A stretch of 64,000 nucleotides of DNA from Lineus longissimus (lineage: Eukaryota; Nemertea; Pilidiophora; Heteronemertea; Lineidae), in contig NC_088310.1 in NCBI RefSeq assembly GCF_910592395.1, positions 22,141,501 through 22,205,500 of the forward strand. Reading direction: 5' to 3'. The position numbers were made by a program, and so were the translations under genes. Shown piece after piece: positions 48,594-63,390 of this stretch (position 1 is the stretch's first letter; each line of letters starts with the position of its first letter). The notes beneath the pieces are model-generated. The model made no database searches. It had not been told where the DNA came from and saw only the letters and a program-made list of their open reading frames with translations.

Positions 48594-51500
48594 ATGATGG
48601 CGGAGAAAACCATGAAGCTGTCGGGGTCGGGAGTAAAACCCGTCCCGATGAAGCTTTTTGCTACATGGGAAGTTGAGAAATCTTCGCCGAATTGTATTCC
48701 AAGGTAAGTACAATTCATATTTCCAAAATTTATAAGTGCTTCTTTCATGTGAACTTTTCTATCGGCGATGAAGAGGGTGTCTGAAATCAGCAATTACCCA
48801 CTTCATCAAAATGCACTGTGAACATTGCATAGGCGGCCCAACACTGCATGTGTGTCATTGTGTGTCTGACTGTCAGTGACATTGGGTCATTGCATCTCTA
48901 TCAAAGAAAACACTGTGTTGCACACCTGATTATATATGCATGATTTACATCATTTGCTGGCTCTGTTTATTTAACCGATTGGTCAGTTATGAGTTATCAA
49001 ATTCAATCATCAATAATGATTCAATTCAAATGTCAATGACAATCAATATCATCATCCATACATCGTCGTCATCGTCATCTTCATTTTCGGCACTGAAGTT
49101 CTGAAGCGTCGTATCTTAATACTTTATGCAGTATTGCACATACGAAAAGTAGTCGGCCTGCATTATGCCTGGCTCTGGGATGGCAAAGAATAAAGAGAAG
49201 AGCAGGCTGCGCCTAGGAGTAGGAGGCGCAGCTCCAGGCTGAAAGTGCTGGTTGCTGCTGTCCCGACAGACTAATGGCCTGAGGCCGAGTGACCAAGAGT
49301 CGAGTCAAAAGTCAAGTGCTAGATGGACTGTTTGAGGACTCTCTTTTTGCATATATTCAACGACAATGATTTATGATGTGTCGGGATGAACATGACCTCT
49401 ACAATACCTACATACTTCCTTTTACTTAGGACTAGGCCGACACGATCTGTCATTGGCATAACATCGCATATAATGGCTGTCCATCAGTATCTGTTATTAC
49501 ATACTGTTACCAGGGCCTGATAGTAAACCGGAGGAGAGGACAGATAGGTTATGGAACCAGGGCAACTCTTCCGAGTAGCTAATGATATTGGAGGAAAGTC
49601 TGGGTTTTTGCTCTATCTTTGATAATATCTAGTTTAGTAGGATGGATATCAGAAATCCGTGGGCCAGTCCATGTTATGAATGTTGTGGCTGTTCTGTACA
49701 AATGTTGGTGACAGCGTTCCCCATTGGTTGGATAACCAATATTACTATGTTTCACTACAAATTTTACAATTCTCGGTTGGCCTGACAGATTTTGATCGAC
49801 CTGCCCTACATAAATCAACAATGTAGAATGCAATGAATACTCTATGAGTCTACATTTATCAAGGCCCTCACTTAACGTATTTCAAAGAACAGCTGGATTT
49901 TAACTATTAGAGTCAAATTTGTAGCTTAGTTCCTAAAATGTCATTGTGATTCCTCTGCATTACATGTATAAACCCACTCCAAATGGCAAGCGTATCGAAT
50001 TGATTAATAACTCTGCTCCTACATACCCAGATTGCCGGTATCATATAAATAATTTTATACTCTCCTAGTAAAAAAACTAAACTAGATTCACTGGAGTTGG
50101 ATTCTGAGTTGTTTCCTTGGTTGAAAGTCACAACACTCATATGTGCACATAAAGAATTGTATGATTTCATACCCCCTTGCTGCATTGCATGTGCTGTAGA
50201 AAGAAATCATTGACTGCCTGAGTCTTGCCAATTAGCAACGGAACTGGCTGAAGCCCCATTTTGTTTTGCCAATGCTACTGACATGACAACTCAACACGTT
50301 AGCTGACAGTGCGACACCATTGATGGTGTTTTCAGTTGTGCGACAACCTGTATCCATGGTGTTGTGGAGGATGCTCAAGATGGCCTTATCATCTGAAGAC
50401 TGTGCTGTTTCCTTGGTTACGTGGTGAAAGAGCCAATGATTCAATATTTTGTCCAAGTCTTCTGTGAAGCGTTTTCACTTGCTGTGTGTTATCTATCATG
50501 TCTCTGATATGCATGATGAATCACAAGGTTCCCAATGTTCGACAGAAATGACTGTTTTTCTCTGCTGCATAGTGCTCACACTACTAAAATACGGTTGTTG
50601 AAACTTGCCGATTGTATCCAGTTGTTGGAACTTGCCGATTGATTTGGAGTGTAGAATTATTATACATTGTGATTGTATTCATTGGGTGCACCCCTTTGTC
50701 TTCCTTGAAGAAGAGGTAAAAGATGCTTGAATGTGTACAACAACCTGATTGAGGTGTTCATATTCACATGACTCTTCAAGTACAATGTCCTGACTCACTG
50801 CACAGCTTTTTCGACTGTAGATGTAGATATTATAGAAGAGATGACACTATTTTTAGATTAAGATATTTCTGCTCTGCATGGATCCTTTTTGCATTGACAG
50901 TCCTGTTTGCATACACATGTACAATGTGAGTCATCTGTATTTGAACGGAATTGGCACACTTTGACGGATGTCATCATATTCAGGCACGTGTCTGCCAATA
51001 CGAATTATGAATATCACCTGATTCGTTGTGTTGGACAAAGTTGACATTCATGTAAAATGATAGAATGTGATTTATTTTTTTTATTGTTGATGTGTGGTGT
51101 TTACTGGCAGTATCCAGTCTGGTCATCAGTTCGTAACTTTACACCGACAATCGATAAACCTTTGCACAAAAAGGTGGATGTCATTTTTGGCCCAATACAA
51201 AATTTACCCTCTGTGTACATGTATTCGAGGGTTGGCTACTGATGAAAACCTGCAGAAAAACATCAGTCAAAATAGGCCTACATTTCCATTGAGAAGGAAA
51301 GTATCAGCCAGCCTGGACTGATCAAATAACTCCCCCAATTATTGAACTTAGTCACTCAGTGAAGGGGGCAATTGAATATTGCTTTTAGGTGTGAAGGAGA
51401 AAATGTTTGGCTGGTTATCACTTTATCAGAATCATAAGTGCTATAACTAGACTTAATTTCAATCAAAGCTTTCTGTGTCTCATCATGGAAGAGAAGATGG

Positions 51501-54500
51501 TGAAGGAAAGAATAGGACATGTCGTGTGTAGGGCAGTATTTTTCTTTTGCTGTTATGCCTTTTGATGGTAGTGCATGTTCAGTACTGTTATACCATCATA
51601 TATCTAGGCAGTTTTCCTATGTTTGCCAACAATCAATCATTGATCTGATGGTTCCATACGGAGGCTGATCAGCATGGTGAGCATTGACAAATCATTGCTT
51701 TGTTCATCGATCATAATCCATCAATGATTATGGCACATTAACTCAGTTCAAATTAAAAGCTGATAGTCTCCAGCCCCCAGCCCCTAGCAGGCTCACACTA
51801 GGCTGGTTCAAAAGCCAACAAATGTAAAATACAAGTACAATGAAAGCCCCATGTGTTTGTCCAGGATGTTCAGACAACAACAACAATATTTGGCTAAAAA
51901 TGGCTACTACATTACCAAGAATAAATAAAGACTACTAATATTTGACCTGTTTTATTTAGAATGATAAACAGGCATGACAGGATAAGGCATAAATGTACAG
52001 AAGCCTAATCAAAACATTTTCGATAGGTAATTAGGTGTATCATTCGCCTACTTTGTATTATGTAGACTTTCCCTGATCTGTGCCAATTTGGAGATCGGGC
52101 AATAGACCCATTTTCATTGGTAGTCCATTCAGACCATACCTGCTACTCTCTGATTCAGTCCTATTGAAACAATTGTTGATACATGTATATGACATGAATC
52201 AGACTCGATATACGTTGATTCAGAGATTTTGAGCAATATTTGTAAGCTCTATTTGATTTTTATCTGATTTAAACACTTGAGACTGTTGGACACAGTGAAC
52301 CACAGCTATCATGAGGTCTTCAGGGACTTGTAAACTTGTGTCTGGGTCAACTTCAGGAAAATCCAGGTAAAGGTTGTTTGTGTTGATGTCAGCAGGTTTT
52401 TTCACCCAGGACATGAAGAGGGAGCACAGGGCTTCACATTTGTTCTCCTTCTGCAGTAATTGTGATTAGGTCCCACATTCAGGTCTTGACTCTTACTCCC
52501 AATCCAGACTTGGCTCCACTCCTGATCTCACCGGAAATTTAAGAAAGGAACGTGCATGCAAATAATAAGGCGGAATTCTTTTGATCTTTTCAGACTTTGC
52601 AGTTTAACATTGACACGACTGGTTGTGCTGCAGAAACTGGAAAGTGAACTCACATCTATAATCATTGCTGTCAAAATGCAGGTAAGTTTGGCCTACAGAT
52701 TTAAAGTAAGTGTCATGTTAAAGGGACAATATAGGCAGCAGCTATGCAGGCAAGATAAAGTTACACTAAGTTGCCAATAGGGGTCTGTCACATCTCACAG
52801 TACTTCGAAATGATTCACGCTTGTGCGAGGAATATATTTAGTGCTGAGTCTGACATGTCCAAGGGGCCTTACTGTGTATACTAGTGACTTGAAGACGGCC
52901 AAACTAGCCCCTCTCCTCCTGCCTATAGTCCCCCTTTAAGGGAGGCGAGCTTTGAAATGAAATACGGTTCTGTAATCTGTACCTGAAATAAAGAAAGTGC
53001 TAGCTCCTTCATGTGAGAAGGCTTGTTTGAAGAAAATTTTCATGAATATTTTAAAACCTACATTGTAACAGTGTATAAATTTGAATCTAGACAAGATCAA
53101 ATGCATTGTATTTGTTACTCCAGTAGTAATTAGGCATGTTATTGTGAAAAATGTCTTTCAATATCATAATCATACAACAAAATAGAAGTATTCTGTAATT
53201 TTTTTCCTCTATCGATAAAATCAATGGCAAGGTGTGGTGTAAGTGTATTGTATTGTGAATGAACTAGCTTTGGTTTATTGTCATTCTAGATGTTCTGATC
53301 CTGAAAATCAATCTACATATCATAACATCATGTGTACATATGTGTATGCATTGTGGACTGGATAGAATGTTGGGGGGGGGGGTCAGTTATACTTTTAGTG
53401 TGCACTCTCATCATCCTCTTTAACTGAACCAACTTCTGTCGACAATGTCCCACAAAGAAATGTGAAAAACCAGTTACAAACTCCAAATCTACATGAGATA
53501 TGCAGGACTTTTTCCAAGGGCTAGTGACTGGACACATTCGTGACAATGACTTATTGTTTCTTTTATTGCATCATTTTTAACTTTACTAATGCATCCTTCT
53601 CATGTCTACAATGCCTCATCCAAGTTGCTCACATTACGGATGGTATAGCCATTTCATTTGCGTGATTACCTCGCCTATACCTCATTCGTTGATCATGTTC
53701 TTCAGAGTTCCAAGCGGACATTACGATCAAATGAGATCTTGATCCCACCTAATGGAGTATTGGACACCGATCTCGACTTGTCGTTCTCCTTGCAGGTGAG
53801 TGGGCTATTAATATCTCACTGGGGACGTGCACAGGGAATTTTAAGCCATCTCAAGACCTATAAAAGACAATAATTATATTGATATAAGTTACCTCTCTCA
53901 GGATGAATCACTCAGAGCCAGACAAACCCATGTTACCCAGAATGATTTAGTGAAGCTGTGAATTCTATACTGTACAAGCTTCTGGCTTACAATAGATTGG
54001 TCTCCAGGGAAGTTTCATGGCATAGGGTAAACCTCTAACAAAGTAGTTTTCAGCATGATTCATAGCGCACATCAGGCCAGAGTTCTTTTACCAGGATCAA
54101 TACTGCATTTTGGTATACAGACTATACAGTTCAACTCTTTTTGAGATGTACACATGTACGGTACTTGTTTGTTGGAATCTCATGTTTTTCAAAAGGTTCT
54201 CGTATAATCAACCCTAGTGTTATTTTTGTACATGTAGTTCTAGTAAATAACAATACAACCATCGAAAATTTTATCATGTGCAAGTCAAATTCAGCATTGT
54301 TTGCAAAACATGGATGCTAGACACACAAACTTAAAAACACTGCTGGATACAATCTTGCTCAATCAGCATCAGCCAGTTTTTTGTGTTGTCATTTCGTAAC
54401 AGATCCTGCGTACTCATTTTTGCTGAGGTGGTGACATCTGGCTAGCTAATTATAGCTCACCAGGCTACATTGTCATTGCCTATGCCCTCCTTTTAAGGAA

Positions 54501-57500
54501 TTTTTCTATCTTGGTGGCTTGTGTGTCAACTCAAGATGATGGATAAAGACTTTATCAATGAAATTCATTGTGGATTTTAAATGGCCATTTTCTATGTGAA
54601 AATCAATGTAACAGGTGCTCCAGATTATGGGGAGTGTTCAATTCGACCAGAGTGCTATGATATTTGCAATTGTTGGTATTTTATGCACTCGTCAATCAAT
54701 GTGCATGTAAATTCTGAATCAGTTTTCCAAAGACATGAATGGAATGAGTAATTTGAACTCAAAGTAACTAGTGCATTTCATGGTGCTTTTTGCACAGTAA
54801 ACTCAGTCAATCCATCATCGAATGTAAAGTGTAATCATGTTGATTTTTAGATGTTGTCACATTTTCTGCCAATTATTTCAGTGGTACATTGATTTCTGAA
54901 AATTATCATAAATTAAAAAACAGATTTCACTCAGTTTAATAATCCTGGCAGATTTGTGGCATCAATACTTGTATGTAAGCCTACATCCCTATTGATTTAG
55001 GCTAGAATAAATAAAAATTCAATATTCACCAAGACTCAAATGTACAAGGCCATAGTAAAATGTGATCAGTTGATCTAAAGTGCAATATAGATTATTCGCC
55101 TGACATTCAGATGACTGAAAATTAATACCCTAAATTAGCTATTAACTTTGATTTTCTAAGTGTAAATTGCTTGCCTTTTGGCGAACATGGTAGTTAGCGC
55201 TACTCTAAATTGGATTCGAATCATAATGGCAAATTTGAAATGTACTTGTACATCATGTAACTGAGGTAGGCTGCTGGCAGTGTATAAAAGTCAGTGACTG
55301 ATGGACCAACAGAAGGTGGGACAGGAAGGAATGATAAAAATTTTCATTTCTGTGTCTGATTCTGACTTCATTTGTTTTTGTTTTTGCAGTATCCTCATTT
55401 CCTCAAGAGAGATGGCAACAAACTACATATCATGTTACAGAGGAGAAAGAAGTATAAGAATAGGACCATCCTTGGATATAAGACACTCGCAATCGGACAA
55501 ATCAACATGGCACAGGTAAGAAACTTGGCTTTGCTGACATGTACTGCATTAGATGATACACTGTCTCCAATCAGGCAGTAGAAATGAATCACATTGTGTT
55601 GCCTTACATGTAGATTTGAACAGCGCCTTTGTTTAGCATGTTTTAGGCTGGTCACTGACATTACTGCTGACAGCTTCCATGACCTCATGGCCGCCCTAAT
55701 GGCAATCAAACTGTCGAGCCGATTTTGGTCATTCTGGTAATCAAGTATTCTGCTCTTGGTTGTAGCTGATCAAATGATGAAGCCCGGTAATCAAACATCT
55801 GGCCATTCTGGGCTGGCCCTATCTCGGATTGACCTGAATGGAAACCATGATGGAATTATTCATCATTCCCCACAGGCAATGGTCACAGATCTGAAGCCAT
55901 GCAGCACTAGAAGCTGAGCATGTCGCAGTAGATGTCAGAATTCAAGGATGCTTGACCACAACGTCTTTGACATCCAATCTTTTTGAGAGATCTTTTGCTT
56001 GAAACTCTAGGAAGCAGTGTCTTTCCGGGTTTACATTATGAAACCGCTAAAAAAACTGGTCATATTCTGATTATCATCCTGGGATGTTGACTTGACATTT
56101 CCCAGGTCGGGATTGTCGGAGTATTGTTTAATAAAAACCTTGTTATTTTTTATCTAGAGTTAAGTTCAAGTTTGATCTGATGGTTTTGTCAGTAATCAGC
56201 TTACCTGTGTTGCACTTCTCCTATGGTTTTGACAAGCATAATAGTTGTCATGGAAACCATTTGGAACAAGAGCAGAGTTTGCAGTCAGATTGCTTTCATG
56301 TGTTGGTAGACTCTATAGCCTTCAGGTTGCAATTGTCCATTGGTGTCTTTTTACTGGCATGTTTGCTCATTCCATTGACAAGCAAACGTGATGAGAATTC
56401 CATGAAATGTTTTCGTCTGGAGAAAAGCAAGGTTGAAATCTTTTCACCTCATGTAGATCAGGGAGATGGAATGGTTGCAGGGAACTCACTGACAACGTAA
56501 ACATGGTGTTTTGTATTTTGTATCTTTGCTATCCAGCATACATTAGATCTTGAAATTAAAGAAAAAGAAAGAAGGTCCAATGACAATGTCCTATTTTCAT
56601 TTTCTTTTTTTCACCTGTATAAAATAAAAGATGTTTTAATCAGACAAGAATTTACTCAATATGCTCTCTCTCCTCATCTTGTACATGGTGACTCTGTAAC
56701 ACAGCATCTCTGATGAGGTGTTATTAAAACCAATATTGTTTTGGTAATCATAATCAGTACAATAAGTTCCTTGCCTACAAACATGGACAGCAATTACAGT
56801 CCTAACCCAATTTCTATGCCATAGATCATCTTCTCTTGACCTTGTCTTTTGCTTGAGGCCTGCCTGACCATATTGCCATCCTCCATCAAATAACTTACCC
56901 ATTTGGGAGTGCCAATCGTAGTCTATATTGGCTGTTGGTCGTGCTCTTCATGTTTTATTGTGTTTGCCCTCTATCATGTGTTGAATATTGGACTTGTTTG
57001 AGTGTTTGTACATGTAGCTTAGTACCCTGAAGGAATGTGCCAGTTAAAAACATCAATCCATATTTGTGGAGTGCTTGCCAAACTTCCTCGTGTCTGCTAC
57101 AAATATCCATCAGCCTTGCCTTATTTACTGCTACATGTTGTCCACAACTACATGTACATCCGTATTTTACAATGAGCACACATTTTGGCTGTTTTTCTTG
57201 TGATGCAGACATCTTCCCAGGCACTACCCGTGGCAGGCTGCTCTGTAAGTTGGAAGGCCTGCCTTGAACGCATATAATATAAAGATTATGATAAAGAGTC
57301 TCGGTCAGTTGGGGAACTGGTTCTCCGGGGTGATGAATAAAGGCATTCCTCAACCACTTCAAGCAAATACTCGCTTTTAAAATGTTTTGGAAAAATACTT
57401 TTCATGATGATACCAATTCCTCTTCTCCGATCATTGAGAGTGCATCTGACTTTGCATTATTAACATGGCTTCCAGCTCCCCTGCCACAGTTTTGATTCCC

Positions 57501-60500
57501 CAGAGTCCACTGCCGTGGCGAGATAAGCTGATTCTCATCCCCAACGCTCTGCCAGATATTACTCTTGAGTGATCAGGCTAGATTGTTGGAGAATAAATTA
57601 CCATAAAGTTGTCGTGTTATGTGTCTGATTGTGTTCATTGCTGTGCCTCAGTTGCTCTTGTTTTTCTTGTGAATCCTCACTGATGCTATAGATTAATTTT
57701 ACTACTAATTCTGGTATGCAGCTTGTCTCAGGGCTCCATATATTCAAGAACGATTTTATGATTTTCTTGCATATTGAAAATGTCACAGAGTTCTTCCAAA
57801 TCTGTAGATGGAAAAGAACCTGCTGTTGAGTCAAAAGAGTCTCACTCTCAGGCGTGGGCAGTTTTTAGGATGGATGAGATCCTTCTCTCTGTAATTGGAA
57901 CCTTCAGCTCCTCATTGGTTTTTCTCATAAACCGTGCAGTCTCCTCTCTGAGACCTTTCCATTACACTCGGCATTACTATTGTTAGAAAAGGCCGTCCAA
58001 TTTCTCCATTAGTGAAATTACTGAAATGGCATCTTGAGAAGGAGTCAGACATTGCCTTGAAGACAATTCACGCCCAGTGATGTTCAGCTTAAAAAAATTG
58101 TATGTGGTGATATTATGAATGTATCTATTAACACAAAGATATTTCCTTTCTGTCTTTTATAGGTGCTACAGCATTCATTTGACCGGGAGCTGAATTTATA
58201 CAGTGACATAAAAGAACGAACCAATGTTGTTGCTCAAGTCATGATGCTCTCGCTTACTAGTCAACCGGTCGACCATGAAGAAAACGGAAGAAGAAAACCC
58301 AGACATCCAGGAGAAGTTGGTAAGTTTATGTTGCACTTCAGACTTGCTGCAAAAATTCTGGCAAGTCAGACTTGCTGGACGGGCAAAATGAAGGCAAATA
58401 CAGATGCATGCCACTTTAATACAAATACAGTGTTTACTGTATGTGCATCCAGTCTTTGCAAGTCGGACTTTAATACTTTATGCAAAAGGCTGGCAAGCCA
58501 GGGTGTGTATCATAAGCCAGACTTGCTTCATTTTTACGGTAGTAAGCAAATGTTGGCAAGTCAGACTTGCTAAAGTGCAAAATACTTGCAAGTCAGAATC
58601 TCTCTGTACCAAATTTAGTGCTGTTTGAAAAACGTGAATTCCATCTATAAAACATGTTTTGGCTATAAACTCCACATCCAGGTTTTTCTGTTGGCCAGGT
58701 GGTTAACTCTCAACCAGTTGCAATTACATTCTTACCTTGGAACATATCAACAGTTATCCTCAAGCAAGGAATGTTTCAAGAGGTTAAGGCTGTCAGTCAG
58801 TTGGTTGTGTTTGGGTTTACATGGTGATGTTTTTAGTCTCACCTTCAAGTTCACTACTGATTTGCCAGAAGTAGACTTTAAAGTTGAACAGAACTTCATC
58901 TGAAGCTATAGCAACATGATGGTATAGTGTTTTGAAGGTGTGGCTGCTTATTTATCTCCTTGTACTAAAGCCTTCATTCCCTTACCATGACAACTGCACG
59001 TGACTGAATGTCAACCATTATCAGAACAGAAAAGATGGTGGGTGTTTGAACACGGAGAAACGCCCTTGATGAGTTTACTCTAACTATTAAATGACAAAGA
59101 TGTCTAGAAAAAGTACACATGTAGATAAGCCCTTGGTGAGGTTGGCTCCAGAATGATTTGTTTCTAAGCAACAGCTGGATGAGCCCTGAGTGAGTCACAG
59201 TTAGAAAACTGCATTGACAGCAAATACTGCCCTCACATTGCTCTATTTTGATGCACATAATAAGCTGAGGGTGATAGCAGGGTTTGATACTGCCATTCTA
59301 TACTCCATCAACAAAATCGACCCATGTCACACTCGCAGCTTAATCCAACCATCTACCAAAATTTGACCTGGCTGCGCCAGACTAGCATACCAAATGTATT
59401 TGTGAATTGCTCGAATTCCCAATCGATCAGGCTGCAGATGTCAGCCCTCTCGGGAGGTGGCCAGCCATGATGCAAGCAATTACATGAATAGCATGAATAA
59501 GCAATTGGTTATTTTACTCCTCTTGTTGGTTCGGGCCAGTATGGGATGATCAATTCTATTGTATCAAACATTGTCGTGGCGTGCAGCACAAATAATGTTC
59601 AATTCACAGATTGGGAAGGAAGTGCATTAACAAAGTGGCTACATGTTATACATGCACATTGTACAACAAAAAGTGGTGAAATTGCTTGATTAAAAATGCA
59701 TGTTCTTGACAACTTTGAAAACAGCTGGTTTAGTTCTGGTCATCTTACCGTTTGAAGACTGCATTAAGTTTTGGATAATGAGAAAGGGGATTGTTATATG
59801 CCAGTCTATTGCAAAAAACCGGCCGTTGCAAATGGCCGTTTCAGTCCTGAGATGCTTTATCAGGGTTACCTAGTTTATACCGATAGGGGTTTGATTGTTG
59901 AAAGAGAAAGCAAATCAGAACTGTTGTCAGTGTGTACGTGTATACAAGCCAACCAGCCATACATGTGTGACCTTGGATAACCAATCTTCTCTGTCCTTGT
60001 AGTGATTCGATGCGTGATTCGATCCGTGATCAGATTTTGCTTGGATTCCAATATATCGATCCCATCAAACCACTCTGATTGAACAGGATGAAATTCCCCA
60101 TCAATCAGTTATTTACATTTTGGTTTACCAGCAGAATGGGCTGAGGAATTTATTCTTCTTTGAGAGCTTATCGAGGCAAACTAATCACTTTCTTTGAGTA
60201 GAAAACTGTTTAAGTGCCTTTGAATAGAGGTTATCTTTGCCCCAGGTCCCTGAGTATACGTTTTACAGTGGCGCAGTGACATTTCATTCAGAAAGTTGGT
60301 CCATACTGATTTTTCATCAAAATAAAACCACTGTTTTGCAAGACTTATGGTTATAATTTTCATCTTGGTCTACAATTTTGATGTATTGACTGATGTTTGT
60401 AGGTCTGCTACTGCTCCGCATCATCTCAACAACCACCATGTGCGGTGGTGAAACGTTGGAAGCAGCCAGTGATGCTGCATGTAACTGATGTGGCTTTAAG

Positions 60501-61141
60501 TGAAGCCATTGGGTCTCAGCCAGAGTATGCAGACATCTAACGAGTTGGTTAGCAGTTTGTAACATTCTAATAATTTGCATACTTAACAGGTATACAAGGT
60601 ATTTCATGCCGATGGACTTCACTACAGACTGCAGAACAGTAAACACAGAGCTGATACTTTACAAGGAGTTTATAGCCAGTAGAACCTCTCTGTTCAGGAT
60701 ACCCTTTGTACCGCACTGACAAATGCTATCATTATTAGTGATGTGTCCTGCAACAGAGGTCAAATTGTATAAAAACAACCCATTTAGGACCAAAATTTAC
60801 TGGCTCTTATAGTGAGCATATCCTACTATTTTCAACACGAGTGTCCTCCAAGGGAGGTTCCACTGTACATTGTACAAGTATGGGCAGATGTTCCTACAGT
60901 GTTTTGTCTTGTAATATATATTGTACAAAACACATGATGGAATCATTTGTCACTTTCTTATTTTTCAGATCGATCCCCAGACATCGATAATGACAGTGAT
61001 GATGACGAGCCACATGACTATAATGACAATGAAGACTGGTCAGGGGACGATATGAGTGATCTGGAGCCGATGGACGATGATAGTCGTCCAGTGCGGCCAC
61101 GCAAAACAAGCCATGGTCCTATAAGACAAGTCACAACCAGG
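48594..61141 (+). CDS. PACS: Phosphofurin acidic cluster sorting protein (3' partial)
   Basis: Visible exons: 48594-48703, 52594-52681, 53706-53795, 55390-55515, 58163-58319, 60969-61141; 248 residues with consistent phases, continuing beyond the window. The two consecutive Met codons at 48594 and 48597 make the start good to one residue. Exons 1-5 encode the cargo (furin)-binding region: [19 protein letters not shown], then [37 protein letters not shown] and SQPVDHEE are all strongly PACS-like. Exon 6 encodes an Asp/Glu-rich run at the place of the mammalian acidic autoregulatory segment, though with different sequence. Known function: PACS proteins bind acidic-cluster cargo and adaptor complexes to sort membrane proteins between TGN, endosomes and ER. 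Introns are long (1.0-3.9 kb). Vertebrate PACS1 and PACS2 cannot be told apart here. Confidence 0.94.
58338..58600. repeat. Cluster of GCAAGTCAGACTTGC palindromes in PACS intron 5
   Basis: The 15-bp perfect palindrome GCAAGTCAGACTTGC occurs at 58361-58375 and 58556-58570. Partial or mutated versions lie near 58338, 58458, 58492, 58515 and 58588. The cluster begins 19 bp after exon 5. Confidence 0.65.
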
Positions 61142-62980
61142 GTAAGAAAGTACACGTTCTTGGTCATGTTGATAAAGTCATCTATATGGCTCACTTTTAT
61201 ATATGCTATCATAGACTGGTCGGGTCAATAAATAATTAAGTCTGCTTGTTCAATCAAGGTGCAAGTACATTATAAGAGCATCTCTTATAAAAGAATTGGC
61301 CTGAGATGTTATCATCCATTCAAGGCAGGTGACATGAATACATCAGAATGGGTGTCTGAATTCATTGCGGAAATGCAACGCTGGAACAAGAAGGTTATCT
61401 CCAGTTACTCCTTGCCTATATGACCAGTAACTCATATGAAGGATGCCGGAGTCATTAAGAGAATGCAAAATGCAATGCACTTCCTCAATCATGTAAATGT
61501 CTCTGTGGATCACCTAATTAATATTGATGGTCGAAGTGGAGCTAACTGTTGGATATGTCTGACTCATGCATTGAATGATGACAAATCCTTTAGGACTTGT
61601 TTGTCTGCAGCTGAATTGTATGCATCATCCAGGTTTTAGATCTAGCGTCCTTTTGTGAAAAGGGCGAGGCATGAAACAGTTTTAAAAAAAACATATTGGC
61701 AACAATGATGCTCTCCAGAGTATTGGCTCCAGAATGGTATACATGTGAGGCAGGGCAACTGAAATCAGGAGTGCCTTCAGTGTGTCTTGGGACTGCAGTT
61801 TGTCTATCAGAGAGACCGATCAGATATCCTACCTTCTCAAATGGTTATAAAATCTTATGTTGCTTCTTTCATGCACCTTTTCATTACTTGTAATCTGTCA
61901 CATAATACCTCAATCTATGAATGTCGTCATGCAACTCATCATAAATAATTCAGTTAGTGGTGTTCTTCTACCGAGAGTCTTCCAATAATGAGATTCGCTA
62001 CTGTCTTGTCAAGTGTCAGTAATGATAAGTTACTCATCTTGATTCGTCACTGATGGACCAGGGGGTCTGCAAGTCACAATAGACCTGCAAAGCTCACAAC
62101 TGTGAGTCAGATATTCTCCTTTTCTAAGTTCTATATTTTCTCGAATATTGTTATGTTCCAGTTGTGTACTAGTATATGTAGCTAAAATGAAAGATATCAT
62201 GGCTTACTCTGGCTAATGTTTTCATGCCACATTCATAATGATCTTGATTATTTTCATCTCATGCTCAATGCAACCGCATGTTACCCTCTTTTTCCACAAC
62301 TAAATATAAGCATAAATTCCATTACCAGTTATTTCCTCTGATAATTGAATCAGAACTTTTCTCCACCCACTTTTAATTAGACCATACTCGTAACGTCAAC
62401 AGTTAGGGAAACATTTAGTTGGCGAATGAGCCATTTAATTAGCTTGTTCCATTATTCATTTATAGAAGATTTGCTAATCTCAGCTCGAGGTTTCAGTGCA
62501 ATAAATCGTAAGCGGTAATGGCTGATGGATTCATGATTAGAAACGCTCAGGGGGCTGCTTAATACACAATATTGTGGCATTATCCATCATACTTAGGTGA
62601 AGTGCTTGGCACTCAGATTAGTCGTTCTCATGCAAAGAAATACTGTGGCATTCTTTTTCTTGGTGAGCTAGAACATGAGGTTGTGACATCCTTGGTGCCC
62701 CAGCTGCCAATTTCAGGCTGTGGAATTATTATGCCAAGTCTGGTGCTGTAGCATTCATTTAATACCATTTACCGAAATACATCAATGCCTTACTGGAACC
62801 TTGCAGACTATTTCTCAATGATTTATTCTGTGAAACTAATCATTGACTGCCTTGTACCAAAGCTGGACAATTGCCACTGCACTGGAATTTGAAGGAGCTT
62901 GGCTTCCTACACGATCTTTATACTTGACGTTTATGCTTGTTCATACTTGCTTTCATGAATTAGAACCAAACATGGTGTAT
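61142..62980. other. PACS intron 6, left part
   Basis: No exon continuing PACS (for example a conserved segment after the acidic region) was found up to the repeat array at 62981, so the intron extends at least to there and probably to the window end. No repeat or other gene stands out. Confidence 0.5.
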
Positions 62981-63390
62981 GGGCGGTTATTACCGCAAAT
63001 AAAGACAAACCAAAGCAAAGACACCTGTGTAGCATATCAAGGACACGTAGATTGATACTCCTGGGCGGTTATTACCGCAAATAAAGACAAACCAAAGCAA
63101 AGACACTTGTGTAGCATATCAAGGACACGTAGATTGATACTCCTGGGCGGTTATTACCGCAAATAAAGACAAACCAAAGCAAAGACACTTGTGTAGCATA
63201 TCAAGGACACGTAGATTGATACTCCTGGGCGGTTATTACCGCAAATAAAGACAAACCAAAGCAAAGACACTTGTGTAGCATATCAAGGACACGTAGATTG
63301 ATACTCCTGGGCGGTTATTACCGCAAATAAAGACAAACCAAAGCAAAGACACCTGTGTAGCATATCAAGGACACGTAGATTGATACTCCT
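62981..63390 (+). repeat. Five-copy 82-bp tandem array
   Basis: Copies start at 62981, 63063, 63145, 63227 and 63309, each beginning GGGCGGTTATTACCGC and ending TTGATACTCCT. They are almost identical: copies 1 and 5 read GACACCTGTG where copies 2-4 read GACACTTGTG. Each unit begins with a small GCGGTTATTACCGC palindrome. Confidence 0.95.

Noticed and set aside
62981-63390. Possible CRISPR array because of regular repeats
   Set aside because: The 82-bp units are contiguous and identical without unique spacers, in an animal genome; it is a tandem repeat arm of a foldback element.
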